Positions 36,321-47,062 of a stretch of 64,000 bases of DNA are shown here, piece by piece. The DNA is from Lineus longissimus (Eukaryota; Nemertea; Pilidiophora; Heteronemertea; Lineidae), in the NCBI RefSeq assembly GCF_910592395.1, contig NC_088313.1:9302501-9366500 (forward strand), read 5' to 3'. The stretch's first letter is position 1. Each line of letters starts with the position of its first letter. The translations under genes were made by a program, and so were the position numbers. A model generated the notes under the pieces. That model did not search any database. It saw only the letters and a list, made by a program, of their open reading frames with translations, and was not told the origin of the DNA.

Positions 36321-37179
36321 ATGAGAGTCAGACTTGTTGGGCTACTTATAACAGTAGGCCAGTGAGGTAAGTATATTTTCGACAGTATACCTGTGACAGT
36401 ATACTATCAAACCGTTTTAACAGTAGTGGGCCTTCTGTAGCACTGGTTACCAATTGGGAGTCTCGGAATCGTGCAGTTTTCAAGCCAACCGACATTCTGG
36501 ATCATGGTCAGTAGTGACATCTGTGTATTTGCTTTGCAACTAAACATCTCGAGCTAACTGTGAACGTTTAATTTACACCGGAGTCTTGGCTGAACTCGGT
36601 GAAATAAGTTTTTCGCTATATGGCCTAGAATTGAGACGATCATAGTTGACACTCGCACAACTACGCCCAATCTCGCGTGGCAGATGGAAGGTATGTTACA
36701 TATTGAGGCCAAACTGGGGATTGAGACGCGCTTCACATGGCACAGATTCTAAGCTCATAAAATCGCCAAAGATCCCCCTACACATGGGAACTAAGATCAG
36801 GGCGTCAAAGTAAATAGTATTTGGAACCGGTTGGACCCATATATGAACATGGAAACGCCCTGCGTCTTAAGAACTAAATTTCTCTGGGGGGACAAAACGG
36901 ACCCTGTCCCCACTGTGTAGTGCCACCTATGCGACTTGATTGTCCTTGTCAGACCTGGTGGAATTATTGTGACATTTGTTCCCCGCTCTTCCCTAGAGAC
37001 TATTGTTCGAGAGACCATACACCTGAAATGCGAGGTCTGAGACAATTGTGCTTGGTGCGCGGTTGGTGCCGATCGTCTTGGTTGCTCGCGTGTGTGCGCG
37101 TGTGTCAGGGGGTGGGGGCTATTACTAGTGTATCACTTTCAAGTATGAGATTGGGTGGATCGGTCTTTCTTTGGTATTA

Positions 37180-37302
37180 ACTACCCTGCCGTTGGCAGGG
37201 CTATAAAAAATGTCTATAGACTCATTAGAGTGTTCCTCTCCACGGAAATCTTTAGTAAAAGGCGAAAGATTTATGCGTGGGATTGAAGAGAAACCAGAGT
37301 GA
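37180..37302 (-). ncRNA. U5: U5 snRNA, copy 22
   Basis: Full-length, in the C-type unit that carries the large transposon. Confidence 0.95.
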
Positions 37303-37726
37303 CGTTGTCTCGCCCGAGTTGGATAGAGTTTGCCGAGTTCTTCACCATGTGTTTGGTTTTGGATATAATTGGATGCCTAGTCGTTCTTGAGTCTGTAGAC
37401 AAAACAAAGATGTTGCAAGCAGAAAACAATTAATGACCAACAATTGACACTATTGCCAAAAACGTTATGATGTTACGTCTTTAAATTTTTAATGATCTGA
37501 TCAGCATATTATTCAGCTCGTTGTCAGTTATCGCCTCATGTTCGGCTCGCATCCGTGTAGGCCATGCCAATTACGGAGTCTCGAGTAAAAGTCAGACGGC
37601 GAAATATGAAAAAAAGAACACGCTAACGTTATCTTTCTTTGACCTTTGACCTTTGGCCAGTTCTATAGCCGTCCCGCCGTGTAGTGATACTGGAAGAATA
37701 ATGACAAAAATTACGAAAAAACCCAA

Positions 37727-37846
37727 AAGTCTACAACACATGGTATTCCGAGGCGGTCACCCATCCACGTACTAACCACGCTCGACGTTGCTTAACTTCG
37801 GTGATCGGACGAGAACCGGTGTTTTCAACGTGATATGGTCGTAGAC
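37727..37846 (-). rRNA. 5S: 5S rRNA, copy 22, helix V variant
   Basis: 120 nt. Position 37740 changes CCACG to CCAUG, turning a G-C pair of helix V into G-U. It lies ~300 bp from the transposon end. Confidence 0.96.
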
Positions 37847-38147
37847 ATGAGAGTCAGACTTGTTGGGCTACTTATAACAGTAGGCCAGTGAGGTAAGTAT
37901 ATTTTCGACAGTATACCTGTGACAGTATACTATCAAACCGTTTTAACAGTAGTGGGCCTTCTGTAGCACTGGTTACCAATTGGGTGTCTCGGAATCGTGC
38001 AGTTTTCAAGCCAACCGACATTCTGGATCATGGTCAGTAGTGACATCTGTGTATTTGCTTTGCACCTAAACATCTCGAGCTAACTGTGAACGTTTAATTT
38101 ACACCGGAGTCATGGCTGAACTCGGTGAAATAAGTTTTTCACTATAT

Positions 38148-38182
38148 GTGACCCAACACCACGAAATGAGTCGCTTTGCGCA
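38148..38182 (+). repeat. Left terminal inverted repeat
   Basis: It matches the reverse complement of 43292-43326 over 35 bp with four mismatches (positions 16, 26, 30 and 32). Confidence 0.9.
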
Positions 38183-38718
38183 CCTATTGATTTTGCGCTA
38201 CGGGCCGTCAAAGGCATCATGTATCAAAATATTAATAAATTTTTCAGATTTTTTTTAATGAATAAATTATACATTCAATGACCATTATTACACATCAACA
38301 CAGCAAAAGTTTAGTTTGCATCCACTAAAGTACTTAAATCCTGCATTTGATGAAGAGTACACAGTTCCAAATTGGTTAATTAGTGCAGAAAACAATGAAA
38401 ATTGCAACTTTTTAGCGTAACTTTACAAATGTTTACAACCACGCTATCATCACGTGTCGTATATCAAAATGCAGATCTTGGCTTTGATTTTCCAAATATG
38501 GAATAATAAATTCAAATATTCACGGCTATCTACCAATAAGAGCCTTGGATACAAGTTATCCAAAGTATCAACAAAGCACCCAAGCCGAAGGCATTTCGTA
38601 ACATGCACGCTGATTGGCCCAATCCCGATTCAAAACGAGGTTCTTCAATGGCGGCGCCCATGGCTTAGAGAAACTGAGTGACTATTTCTGCAATACATAT
38701 CGATTTTTACCCATCAAA
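38183..38718. other. Transposon left region, promoter and 5' leader
   Basis: AT-rich sequence with no convincing gene. An open frame in phase with exon 1 extends upstream to 38614, but it has no in-frame ATG before 38719. The transposase promoter is presumably here, though I see no clear core element. Confidence 0.5.
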
Positions 38719-39461
38719 ATGGCTCTAAGTAAGAAAAAGAAGGTTGCTACGGCTTTGAATGATATTCGGGATTATAACATGCTGAACATTTCGGCCCCTG
38801 ACTTTGTTTTAGCGACGATAAATGATTATTTTCTTGAGGAGTCTGATTCGGAGTCCGACAAAGCTGATACTGATAGTGATTCAGACTCTGAAATGCTTGA
38901 AGGTACAAATGAAAACAGCGTTGGTGATGATGAATTGGTTGCTAACAACTTGACTGAAACATTTAATGTTGGAGAGTTAGACCCTGAGCTGTTGGAAATG
39001 GTTGAAGATGCAGCAAACAACGTGTTGGTGCATGCAGACAATGTTCATGATGATGGTGGTGCACCTGCTGGTTCAGATTCTGATGATGATGATGATGGAC
39101 CCCTTCTAGAGGACATGCAGGATGCTGTGGGCTTACGAGAGGGTGCCGCCTTCAGTGATACAGATGCAGATCTTGAGGCTGTTATGAAATTTAGTTGTGG
39201 GTGCAAGAAGTTCAAAGAAGGACAGTGCATCAAACAGTTTGACGATCGCTGGATAGTTGCACTCCGTCGCAACATGATGGAGTTTACGTCGGCTGAAAAA
39301 GATCTGGTATTGATGGCAACCCTGAGGGTGAACTTTAACAACTCGGAGAAAAGAGTCAACCACAAACATGGTCCTGTTGATAAGGATTGACTGCAACCGA
39401 ACAACCAGTATGTTATTGAAGGAAAGTCTGTCTGCCGTTCAGCCTTCAAGTTCATGCACAA
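38719..39461 (+). CDS. Exon 1: acidic N-terminal region
   Basis: The ATG at 38719 has a good context (CAAAATGG) and begins MALSKKKKV, possibly a nuclear localisation signal. Two acid clusters follow (around residues 55-63 and 119-126), then FSCGCKKFKEGQCIKQF and an Arg-rich helix-like segment that resembles the N-terminal part of related transposase-like proteins. TGA falls at codon 224. Reading on, YVIEGKSVCRSAFKFMH leads to the donor GTGAGT at 39462, in phase with exon 2. Confidence 0.75.
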
Positions 39462-39708
39462 GTGAGTATGATAACATGACTGATCAGGGTCAGGATATTG
39501 ATTGTAAAATAATGTTAAATACAACTTCCCAGCTATCTTAATATCTGTCTTATAGTACAGAGAAGTGGATTAGCATCTTGAAACCTACCTTTAGTGAAGA
39601 AGATGGCAATAAGAAATGAAACGGCCAGGGGCCATTGTGCTCACCGTATAGATATTTGGTGCTTTGTAATTCATCGAGATTAAGAAACATTGTACATGTA
39701 TAGTATAT

Positions 39709-40875
39709 AGGTCAAACCAAAGTCGGTATGACATGTGATGTATCGTTGCTTGGAGTAAGTACCATAAGAATATCATCAAAAACAAGTCAATAATAAACGA
39801 GATATTGCACTTTTTACCTATTTTAGTTTTGGCCTCCTGGTGGCCGAGTTGAGTACCAGATCAAATCGAAATTCGGTGTCCGAGGTTACATGACGTAGGG
39901 AGTCATGTGTATCAAATTTCAAGTTCAAAGCTTTAGTGGTTAAGAAACGTGCCATAGTTACAATCAACGACAAATTTACGCCATTTGACCTCTGTGACCT
40001 TGAAAAGCAGGTCAGATCAAAAACTCATATGATATGTGATGTATCCTTGCTAGGAGAACCTACCATAAAAATGTTATTGAAAACGAATCACTAAAAATAA
40101 GCAAGATATTGCACTTCTTACTTTTTCCATTATGGCCCCCTGGTGGCCGATTAAAGAATCAGATCGAGCCAAAATTTGGCATCAGAGGTTATCTGATGTA
40201 GGGGGTTATATGCACCAAGTTTCAAGTTCATAGCTTTAGTGGTTAAGAAACGTGCCATAGTTTACACTCTAACGGCCAATTTACGCCATATGACCTCTGT
40301 GACCTTGAAAAGTAGGTCAAATTGAAAACCCGTCAGATATGTGATGTATTCTTCCTAAGGGTACCTACCATAAAAATTTTATCGAAAACAAGTCACTTAT
40401 AAGCGAGATATCACACTTTTTAGATTTCCACTTTTGGCCCCCTGGTGGCAAAGTTGAGAATCAGATCAAACTGAAATTCAGCACCAGAGGCTATGTGATA
40501 TAGGGGGTTATATATACCAAGTTTCAAGTTCATAGCTTTAGTGGTTAAGAAACGTGCCATAGTTTACACTCTAACGGCCAATTTACGCCATATGACCTCT
40601 GTGACCTTGAAAAGTAGGTCAAATTAAAAACCCGTATGATATAAGATGTATATTTGCTATGAGTACCTACAACAAAAGTTTCATCGAAAACAAGTCACTA
40701 ATAAGCGAGATATCACACTTTTTAGATATCCACATTTGGCCCCCTGGTGGCCAAGTAGAAAATCAGATCGGACAGAAATTTAGTGTCACGGGTCATCTGA
40801 CCTAGGGGGTCATGTGTACAAAGTTTTAAGTTCATAGGCCTAGCGGTTAAGAAACGTGCCACTGTTTTTGAACTA
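39709..40875 (+). repeat. ~302-bp tandem repeats, about four copies
   Basis: The first copy is partial. Each copy contains GGTCAAA, GTGATGTAT, CGAGATAT and the GGCCNCCTGGTGGC landmark, then TTTCAAGTTCA and TTAAGAAACGTGCCA. Later copies (from 40134) are closer to each other than to the first, suggesting stepwise amplification. Confidence 0.85.
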
Positions 40876-40879
40876 GGAT

Positions 40880-40885
40880 ACGACG

Positions 40886-40923
<38 letters not shown>

Positions 40924-40931
40924 ACGACGGA
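40880..40931. repeat. (CGA)n microsatellite
   Basis: About 50 bp of CGA repeats with interruptions (CGACGGACGA at the left, GGACGACGG at the right). It encodes a poly-arginine stretch in a reverse frame that is not a gene. Confidence 0.95.
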
Positions 40932-41002
40932 CACTGCGGTATTGTATAGACTCCCCTACGGTGAGCCAATCAGATTTGATATGGCTTTCATTTCTTTTCC
41001 AG

Positions 41003-41283
41003 CATCAGCCAGAACAAGCTAACAGCTTGCATTGCAAGTTATAAGACAAAGGGGATGTGCCATAGGGAGAAGAAAGCAGGTGGTCGTAAATTCAATCGTC
41101 GTGCCCTCACGTATGAAGATACTCAGCGAATCAACACATTCCTGATCAACTTTGCTGAACAGTATGCCCTCGTCCTCCCAGGCCGCGTACCAGGTTTCAA
41201 GAGAGCAGATCTCAAGCTTCTACCCTCTTGTGAAACGAAGGTATCGATATGGAGAAAATACTGCAAGGCTGTAACTGATCTAG
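41003..41283 (+). CDS. Exon 2 of the transposase-like gene
   Basis: It starts after TTTTCCAG and completes an AAC codon begun in exon 1 (N-ISQNKLTACIASYK). It continues with RREK-type basic residues, NRRALTYEDTQRINTFLINF and LPGRVPGF, and ends TDL with one base of a glycine codon before the donor GTATGT at 41284. The start within this exon at 41055 (ATG) is internal, not a true start. Confidence 0.75.
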
Positions 41284-41450
41284 GTATGTTGTAAAGCTCA
41301 GATTTATTTCTGATAGACACTTTTAACCTGATTATAGATTAAATTTCAGGTTTTTTACATGAATTAGAAACTAATTTCATCAGTTTCAGAAGAAAAAAAT
41401 AATCTCTATTTCACGAAAAATAACAGTCAACTTTCATCTATTACTTACAG

Positions 41451-42354
41451 GTCATCGAACTGCCAAACTGAGTGCCTTCAAGTCAGTATGGAAGAGTGTT
41501 GCACCTCACATTGTGAAGACCAAACCGATGACGGACTTGTGTGGGGATTGCCAACTGAACAACTACAAGATATATCGTAGTGCAAATCTCCCCAACTGTG
41601 TGAAGGATGCAAAGTTACGGAAGCAGGAGGAGCACCTCAGGATCGTTGAACAGGAACGAGATGTTTTGCGGGCCATGACCAACGAGGCCAAGAAAACAGT
41701 AGCTGAGCTTGGTATAGTGACCCTATCTGCGAGTGAACCTTGCTCCAAGGATATTTCTATGCATTACAGTTTTGACTTTGCCCAGCAAGTCCACTACCCA
41801 TACAGTCCTTACCAACCAGGGCCAATCTATTTTCTTACACCGAGGAAGTGTGCCATTTTCGGGGTCTGCTGTGAAGCACTCCCACAGCAGATCAACTACT
41901 TGATTGATGAGGGTATGGCGTCATCAAAAGGTTCGAATGCAGTGATATCTTATGTTCACCATTTCCTTGGAAATTACGGCTTAGGTGAAAAACATGCGGA
42001 CTTACATTGTGATAATTGCTCTGGACAGAACAAAAATAAGTTTGTTGTGTGGTACCTGCTATGGCGAGTCATGAATGGATATCATGACTCTATCACTATG
42101 AACTTCTTGATCGCCGGCCATACGAAGTTTGCACCAGATTGGTGTTTTGGGCTTTTCAAGCAACGGTTTCGGAGATGCGAGATGAACACTCTGAATGACA
42201 TCGCTGATGCAGTCACTACAAGCGCAAATGCAAACCGACCTCAGCTGGTGGGAAATGAACAAGGAGAGTCTTATGTCAACATGTACGATTGGCAGGAATT
42301 CCTGAAGCCTTTCTTCAAGCCGCTGGATGGAATCAAATCGTTGCATGTCGTGAG
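41451..42354 (+). CDS. Exon 3: catalytic-like core with DNCSGQNKN motif
   Basis: Acceptor TTACTTACAG. It opens with GHRTAKLSAFKSVW, then TDLCGDCQLNN with paired cysteines, a 60-residue charged helix-like segment, and SFDFAQQVHYPYSPYQPGPIYF. The core motif LHCDNCSGQNKN comes ~200 residues in, followed by NFLIAGHTKFAPDWCFGLFKQRFRR. The Asp of DNC and the GHTKFAPD Asp are plausible metal-binding acids of an RNase H-like fold; this is inference from the motif. The exon ends ...LHVV with the GC-type donor GAG|GCAAGT at 42355. Confidence 0.8.
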
Positions 42355-42505
42355 GCAAGTCATCTTAAAATTTCACCAAACAAAAACAAATGAAAAAGTC
42401 TACTATCATTTGTATGCACCTGATGAGACCAAAACTTTATTTGAGATGAATACTTTAAGAATATTTGGTGGTTTTATTAAAGTTTGCTTTACCATTATTT
42501 TTCAG

Positions 42506-42812
42506 GTTTGATAGTAGACATCCTGGTGTTGTTTTCACGAAGGAACTGTCCTCAGACACAGTGGAAAAAGCCGTCCAACTGCTCAAGAACGTTAATCACC
42601 TTCCACCACGTGAACTCCCAACTCGTTTGAAACCACCTGGATTAGACTTTGCACGCCAGAAGTATCTTTTCGACAAGATACGGGATTACTGCATGAGTGA
42701 GGACTCGAAAGACATTGTTTGTCCCAAGCCGGTAGCTGTAGCAGCAGCAGATGACAGTTCAGATGGTGAGGAATATAGAGCTCCACCTCAGAAGAAGGGA
42801 CGAAAGAAATAA
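42506..42812 (+). CDS. Exon 4: C-terminus
   Basis: Acceptor ATTTTTCAG. Joined to exon 3 it restores an Arg codon and reads RFDSRHPGVVFTKEL without a break. The tail has an acidic patch (DDSSDGEEY) and the basic end PQKKGRKK before TAA at 42810. Confidence 0.75.
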
Positions 42813-43291
42813 TGTATATTATTTGATGATAAATTTGTGTTTTCAATGGAATGTGTAGTTCATGAGAAATGGAAGAAAAAAAAAATTTCAAGAATTTATT
42901 TTCATGAAATTTTTTTTTTTTTTTTTAATGTTGGCCGCCAGTGTGCACTCTTTGATGACTAGTTTTGCTGTTGATTTCAGATTTGAAAATTGAAAATAGC
43001 ACATTTTTCTTGCATAAACTGTTGCATATACTAGTTATGAAAAGAATTAAACAAGTTTTATGGACTCATTGTGATGGTTGCTATGGACTTTTTACTAGTA
43101 TTGATGCCTCACCTTCAGGTCCATTTTTCTCCTTTTCTTCCTCAAAATAAAAGCGGCTTAGACAGTGTGCAATCCCGAATATGATTTGTCATAACTCTGT
43201 AAATATTTGAGCTATAATAAAACTTTTGATATCATTTTGAAGCTTAGATTCTCTGCTTTCTGTTGGTATTTGTAATTCATTTTTGCCAATT
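42813..43291 (+). other. Transposon 3' region
   Basis: It holds an A-run at 42875-42883, a T-run (about 42910-42926) and poly(A)-signal-like AATAAAA strings near 43145 and 43218. No gene is visible; a short open frame at 42965-43150 shows no protein-like features. Confidence 0.5.
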
Positions 43292-43326
43292 TGCTCCAAG
43301 TGACTCATTTTGTGGTGTTGGGTCAC
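43292..43326 (-). repeat. Right terminal inverted repeat
   Basis: Partner of 38148-38182; ATAT and then the interrupted spacer (GGCCGAGAATTG) follow. Confidence 0.9.
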
Positions 43327-43888
43327 ATATGGCCGAGAATTGTGACGATCATAGTTGACACTCGCACAACTACGCCCAATCTCGCGTGGCAGATGGAAGG
43401 TATGTTACATATTGAGGCCAAACTGGGGATTGAGACGCGCTTCACATGGCACAGATTCTAAGCTCATAAAATCGCCAAAGATCCCCCTACACATGGGAAC
43501 TAAGATCAGGGCGTCAAAGTAAATAGTATTTGGAACCGGTTGGACCCATATATGAACATGGAAATGCCCTGCGTCTTAAGAACTAAATTTCTCTGGGGGG
43601 ACAAAACGGACCCTGTCCCCACTGTGTAGTGCCACCTATGCGACTTGATTGTCCTTGTCAGACCTGGTGGAATTATTGTGACATTTGTTCCCCGCTCTTC
43701 CCTAGAGACTATTGTTCGAGAGACCATACACCTGAAATGCGAGGTCTGAGACAATTGTGCTTGGTGCGCGGTTGGTGCCGATCGTCTTGGTTGCTCGCGT
43801 GTGTGCGCGTGTGTCAGGGGGTGGGGGCTATTACTAGTGTATCACTTTCAAGTATGAGATTGGGTGGATCGGTCTTTCTTTGGTATTA

Positions 43889-44011
43889 ACTACCCTGCCG
43901 TTGGCAGGGCTATAAAAAATGTCTATAGACTCATTAGAGTGTTCCTCTCCACGGAAATCTTTAGTAAAAGGCGAAAGATTTATGCGTGGGATTGAAGAGA
44001 AACCAGAGTGA
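43889..44011 (-). ncRNA. U5: U5 snRNA, copy 23
   Basis: Full-length; first unit after the transposon, B-type. Confidence 0.95.
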
Positions 44012-44434
44012 CGTTGTCTCGCCCGAGTTGGATAGAGTTTGCCGAGTTCTTCACCATGTGTTTGGTTTTGGATATAATTGGATGCCTAGTCGTTCTTGAG
44101 TCTGTAGACAAAACAAAGATGTTGCAAGCAGAAAACAATTAATGACCAACAATTGACACTATTGCCAAAAACGTTATGATGTTACGTCTTTAAATTTTTA
44201 ATGATCTGATCAGCATATTATTCAGCTCGTTGTCAGTTATCGCCTCATGTTCGGCTCGCATCCGTGTAGGCCATGCCAATTACGGAGTCTCGAGTAAAAG
44301 TCAGACGGCGAAATATGAAAAAAGAACACGCTAACGTTATCTTACTTTGACCTTTGACCTTTGGCCAGTTCTATAGCCGTCCCGCCGTGTAGTGATACTG
44401 GAAGAATAATGACAAAAATTACGAAAAAACCCAA

Positions 44435-44554
44435 AAGTCTACAACACGTGGTATTCCGAGGCGGTCACCCATCCACGTACTAACCACGCTCGACGTTGCT
44501 TAACTTCGGTGATCGGACGAGAACCGGTGTTTTCAACGTGATATGGTCGTAGAC
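44435..44554 (-). rRNA. 5S: 5S rRNA, copy 23
   Basis: 120 nt, B-type unit; here the A-B-A-C order is broken, since B follows C directly. Confidence 0.97.
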
Positions 44555-45413
44555 ATGAGAGGCAGACTTGTTGAGCTACTTATAACAGTAGGCCAGTGAG
44601 GTAAGTATATTTTCGACAGTATACCTGTGACAGTATACTATCAAACCGTTTTAACAGTAGTGGGCCTTCTGTAGCACTGGTTACCAATTGGGAGTCTCGG
44701 AATCGTGCAGTTTTCAAGCCAACCGACATTCTGGATCATGGTCAGTAGTGACATCTGTGTATTTGCTTTGCAACTAAACATCTCGAGCTAACTGTGAACG
44801 TTTAATTTACACCGGAGTCTTGGCTGAACTCGGTGAAATAAGTTTTTCGCTATATGGCCTAGAATTGAGACGATCATAGTTGACACTCGCACAACTACGC
44901 CCAATCTCGCGTGGCAGATGGAAGGTATGTTACATATTGAGGCCAAACTGGGGATTGAGACGCGCTTCACATGGCACAGATTCTAAGCTCATAAAATCGC
45001 CAAAGATCCCCCTACACATGGGAACTAAGATCAGGGCGTCAAAGTAAATAGTATTTGGAACCGGTTGGACCCATATATGAACATGGAAATGCCCTGCGTC
45101 TTAAGAACTAAATTTCTCTGGGGGGACAAAACGGACCCTGTCCCCACTGTGTAGTGCCACCTATGCGACTTGATTGTCCTTGTCAGACCTGGTGGAATTA
45201 TTGTGACATTTGTTCCCCGCTCTTCCCTAGAGACTATTGTTCGAGAGACCATACACCTGAAATGCGAGGTCTGAGACAATTGTGCTTGGTGCGCGGTTGG
45301 TGCCGATCGTCTTGGTTGCTCGCGTGTGTGCGCGTGTGTCAGGGGGTGGGGGCTATTACTAGTGTATCACTTTCAAGTATGAGATTGGGTGGATCGGTCT
45401 TTCTTTGGTATTA

Positions 45414-45536
45414 ACTACCCTGCCGTTGGCAGGGCTATAAAAAATGTCTATAGACTCATTAGAGTGTTCCTCTCCACGGAAATCTTTAGTAAAAGGCGAA
45501 AGATTTATGCGTGGGATTGAAGAGAAACCAGAGTGA
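45414..45536 (-). ncRNA. U5: U5 snRNA, copy 24
   Basis: Full-length, last A-type unit. Confidence 0.95.
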
Positions 45537-45960
45537 CGTTGTCTCGCCCGAGTTGGATAGAGTTTGCCGAGTTCTTCACCATGTGTTTGGTTTTGGATAT
45601 AATTGGATGCCTAGTCGTTCTTGAGTCTGTAGACAAAACAAAGATGTTGCAAGCAGAAAACAATTAATGACCAACAATTGACACTATTGCCAAAAATGTT
45701 ATGATGTTACGTCTTTAAATTTTTAATGATCTGATCAGCATATTATTCAGCTCGTTGTCAGTTATCGCCTCATGTTCGGCTCGCATCCGTGTAGGCCATG
45801 CCAATTACGGAGTCTCGAGTAAAAGTCAGACGGCGAAATATGAAAAAAAGAACACGCTAACGTTATCTTACTTTGACCTTTGACCTTTGGCCAGTTCTTT
45901 AGCCGTCCCGCCGTGTAGTGATACTGGAAGAATAATGACAAAAATTACGAAAAAACCCAA

Positions 45961-46080
45961 AAGTCTACAACACGTGGTATTCCGAGGCGGTCACCCATCC
46001 ACGTACTAACCACGCTCGACGTTGCTTAACTTCGGTGATCGGACGAGAACCGGTGTTTTCAACGTGATATGGTCGTAGAC
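45961..46080 (-). rRNA. 5S: 5S rRNA, copy 24
   Basis: 120 nt, last A-type unit. Confidence 0.97.
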
Positions 46081-46939
46081 ATGAGAGTCAGACTTGTTGG
46101 GCTACTTATAACAGTAGGCCAGTGAGGTAAGTATATTTTCGACAGTATACCTGTGACAGTATACTATCAAACCGTTTTAACAGTAGTGGGCCTTCTGTAG
46201 CACTGGTTACCAATTGGGAGTCTCGGAATCGTGCAGTTTTCAAGCCAACCGACATTCTGGATCATGGTCAGTAGTGACATCTGTGTATTTGCTTTGCAAC
46301 TAAACATCTCGAGCTAACTGTGAACGTTTAATTTACACCGGAGTCTTGGCTGAACTCGGTGAAATAAGTTTTTCGCTATATGGCCTAGAATTGAGACGAT
46401 CATAGTTGACACTCGCACAACTACGCCCAATCTCGCGTGGCAGATGGAAGGTATGTTACATATTGAGGCCAAACTGGGGATTGAGACGCGCTTCACATGG
46501 CACAGATTCTAAGCTCATAAAATCGCCAAAGATCCCCCTACACATGGGAACTAAGATCAGGGCGTCAAAGTAAATAGTATTTGGAACCGGTTGGACCCAT
46601 ATATGAACATGGAAACGCCCTGCGTCTTAAGAACTAAATTTCTCTGGGGGGACAAAACGGACCCTGTCCCCACTGTGTAGTGCCACCTATGCGACTTGAT
46701 TGTCCTTGTCAGACCTGGTGGAATTATTGTGACATTTGTTCCCCGCTCTTCCCTAGAGACTATTGTTCGAGAGACCATACACCTGAAATGCGAGGTCTGA
46801 GACAATTGTGCTTGGTGCGCGGTTGGTGCCGATCGTCTTGGTTGCTCGCGTGTGTGCGCGTGTGTCAGGGGGTGGGGGCTATTACTAGTGTATCACTTTC
46901 AAGTATGAGATTGGGTGGATCGGTCTTTCTTTGGTATTA

Positions 46940-47062
46940 ACTACCCTGCCGTTGGCAGGGCTATAAAAAATGTCTATAGACTCATTAGAGTGTTCCTCTC
47001 CACGGAAATCTTTAGTAAAAGGCGAAAGATTTATGCGTGGGATTGAAGAGAAACCAGAGTGA
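46940..47062 (-). ncRNA. U5: U5 snRNA, copy 25
   Basis: Full-length, C-type unit. Downstream spacer has an extra AT (ACTATATCAAACC), making this the 1,528-bp unit. Confidence 0.95.

Larger units (their letters stand above)
20015..38147. repeat. Alternating ~3,051-bp dimers (unit types A with B or C)
   Basis: Type A units have GTTCTTTAGCC past 5S and AAAAATGTT. Type B units have AAAAACGTT, one A fewer in the GAAAAAAG run, GAGAGGCAG and GTTGAGCTAC. Type C units have ATCTTTCTTTGACC, GGGTGTCTCGG, GAGTCATGG and CACTATATGGCCGAG. The twelve units from 20015 read A,B,A,C,A,B,A,B,A,B,A,C. The first A of each superblock (20015 and 26118) also has GGAATAGTG where the other A units have GGAATCGTG, so a 4-unit and an 8-unit superblock can be drawn, both ending in C. 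Confidence 0.85.
39617..40970. mobile_element. Nested non-autonomous element with tandem core repeats and (CGA)n
   Basis: A GCTCACCGTA near the left end (39639-39648) is inverted exactly at 40957-40966. Between them are about four copies of a ~302-bp repeat, marked by GGCC(C/T)CCTGGTGGC at 39831, 40134, 40436 and 40738, then a (CGA)n microsatellite. Core tandem repeats followed by a terminal microsatellite is the layout of pearl/HINE-type non-autonomous Helitron-like elements of marine invertebrates; the assignment is by architecture only. The exact ends are approximate and no target duplication is evident. Confidence 0.6.
39462..41002 (+). other. Intron 1, enlarged by a nested repeat element
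   Basis: Donor GTGAGT; acceptor TTTCTTTTCCAG preceded by a pyrimidine tract. At 1,541 bp it is far longer than introns 2 (167 bp) and 3 (151 bp). About 1.35 kb of it is the nested element at 39617-40970, so the original intron was probably ~200 bp. Confidence 0.75.
38719..42812 (+). pseudogene. Transposase-like gene, four exons, premature stop in exon 1
   Basis: Exons read from sequence: 38719-39461, 41003-41283, 41451-42354, 42506-42812; all three junctions keep frame. The product would be ~744 residues: an acidic, serine/aspartate-rich N-terminus; a CGC...C cysteine stretch; a middle region; a central CGDC cysteine pair; then LHCDNCSGQNKNKFVVWYLL and a basic tail PQKKGRKK. The D-N-C-x-G-Q-N-K-N motif is, by recall, diagnostic of the DUF7869 family of eukaryotic transposase-like proteins with a probable RNase H-type core. 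A TGA at 39388-39390 interrupts exon 1, 24 codons before its end; the frame stays open and family-like afterwards. The gene is therefore probably dead by a single nonsense change, unless this is a sequencing error. It is the element's own gene. Confidence 0.8.
38148..43326 (+). mobile_element. 5.2-kb DNA transposon with DUF7869-like transposase gene
   Basis: The ends are inverted repeats beginning GTGACCCAACACCAC. ATAT at 38144-38147 is repeated at 43327-43330; uninterrupted C-type units read CACTATATGGCCGAG once. Because the end bases are palindromic, a TA duplication with TGTGACCC ends fits equally well. The length, 5,179 bp, accounts exactly for the enlarged spacing of the flanking units. 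It carries one four-exon gene on the plus strand. The insertion lies in spacer, away from 5S and U5. Superfamily is uncertain: the terminal pattern and the protein do not let me choose, and a Sola-like or a less-described group is possible. Confidence 0.92.

Noticed and set aside
38454-38681. 75-codon frame upstream of the transposase gene
   Set aside because: It overlaps the upstream extension of the real frame and has no protein-like features; the start at 38719 is better supported.
40722-40934. Poly-arginine open frame on the minus strand
   Set aside because: It is the CGA microsatellite read in reverse.
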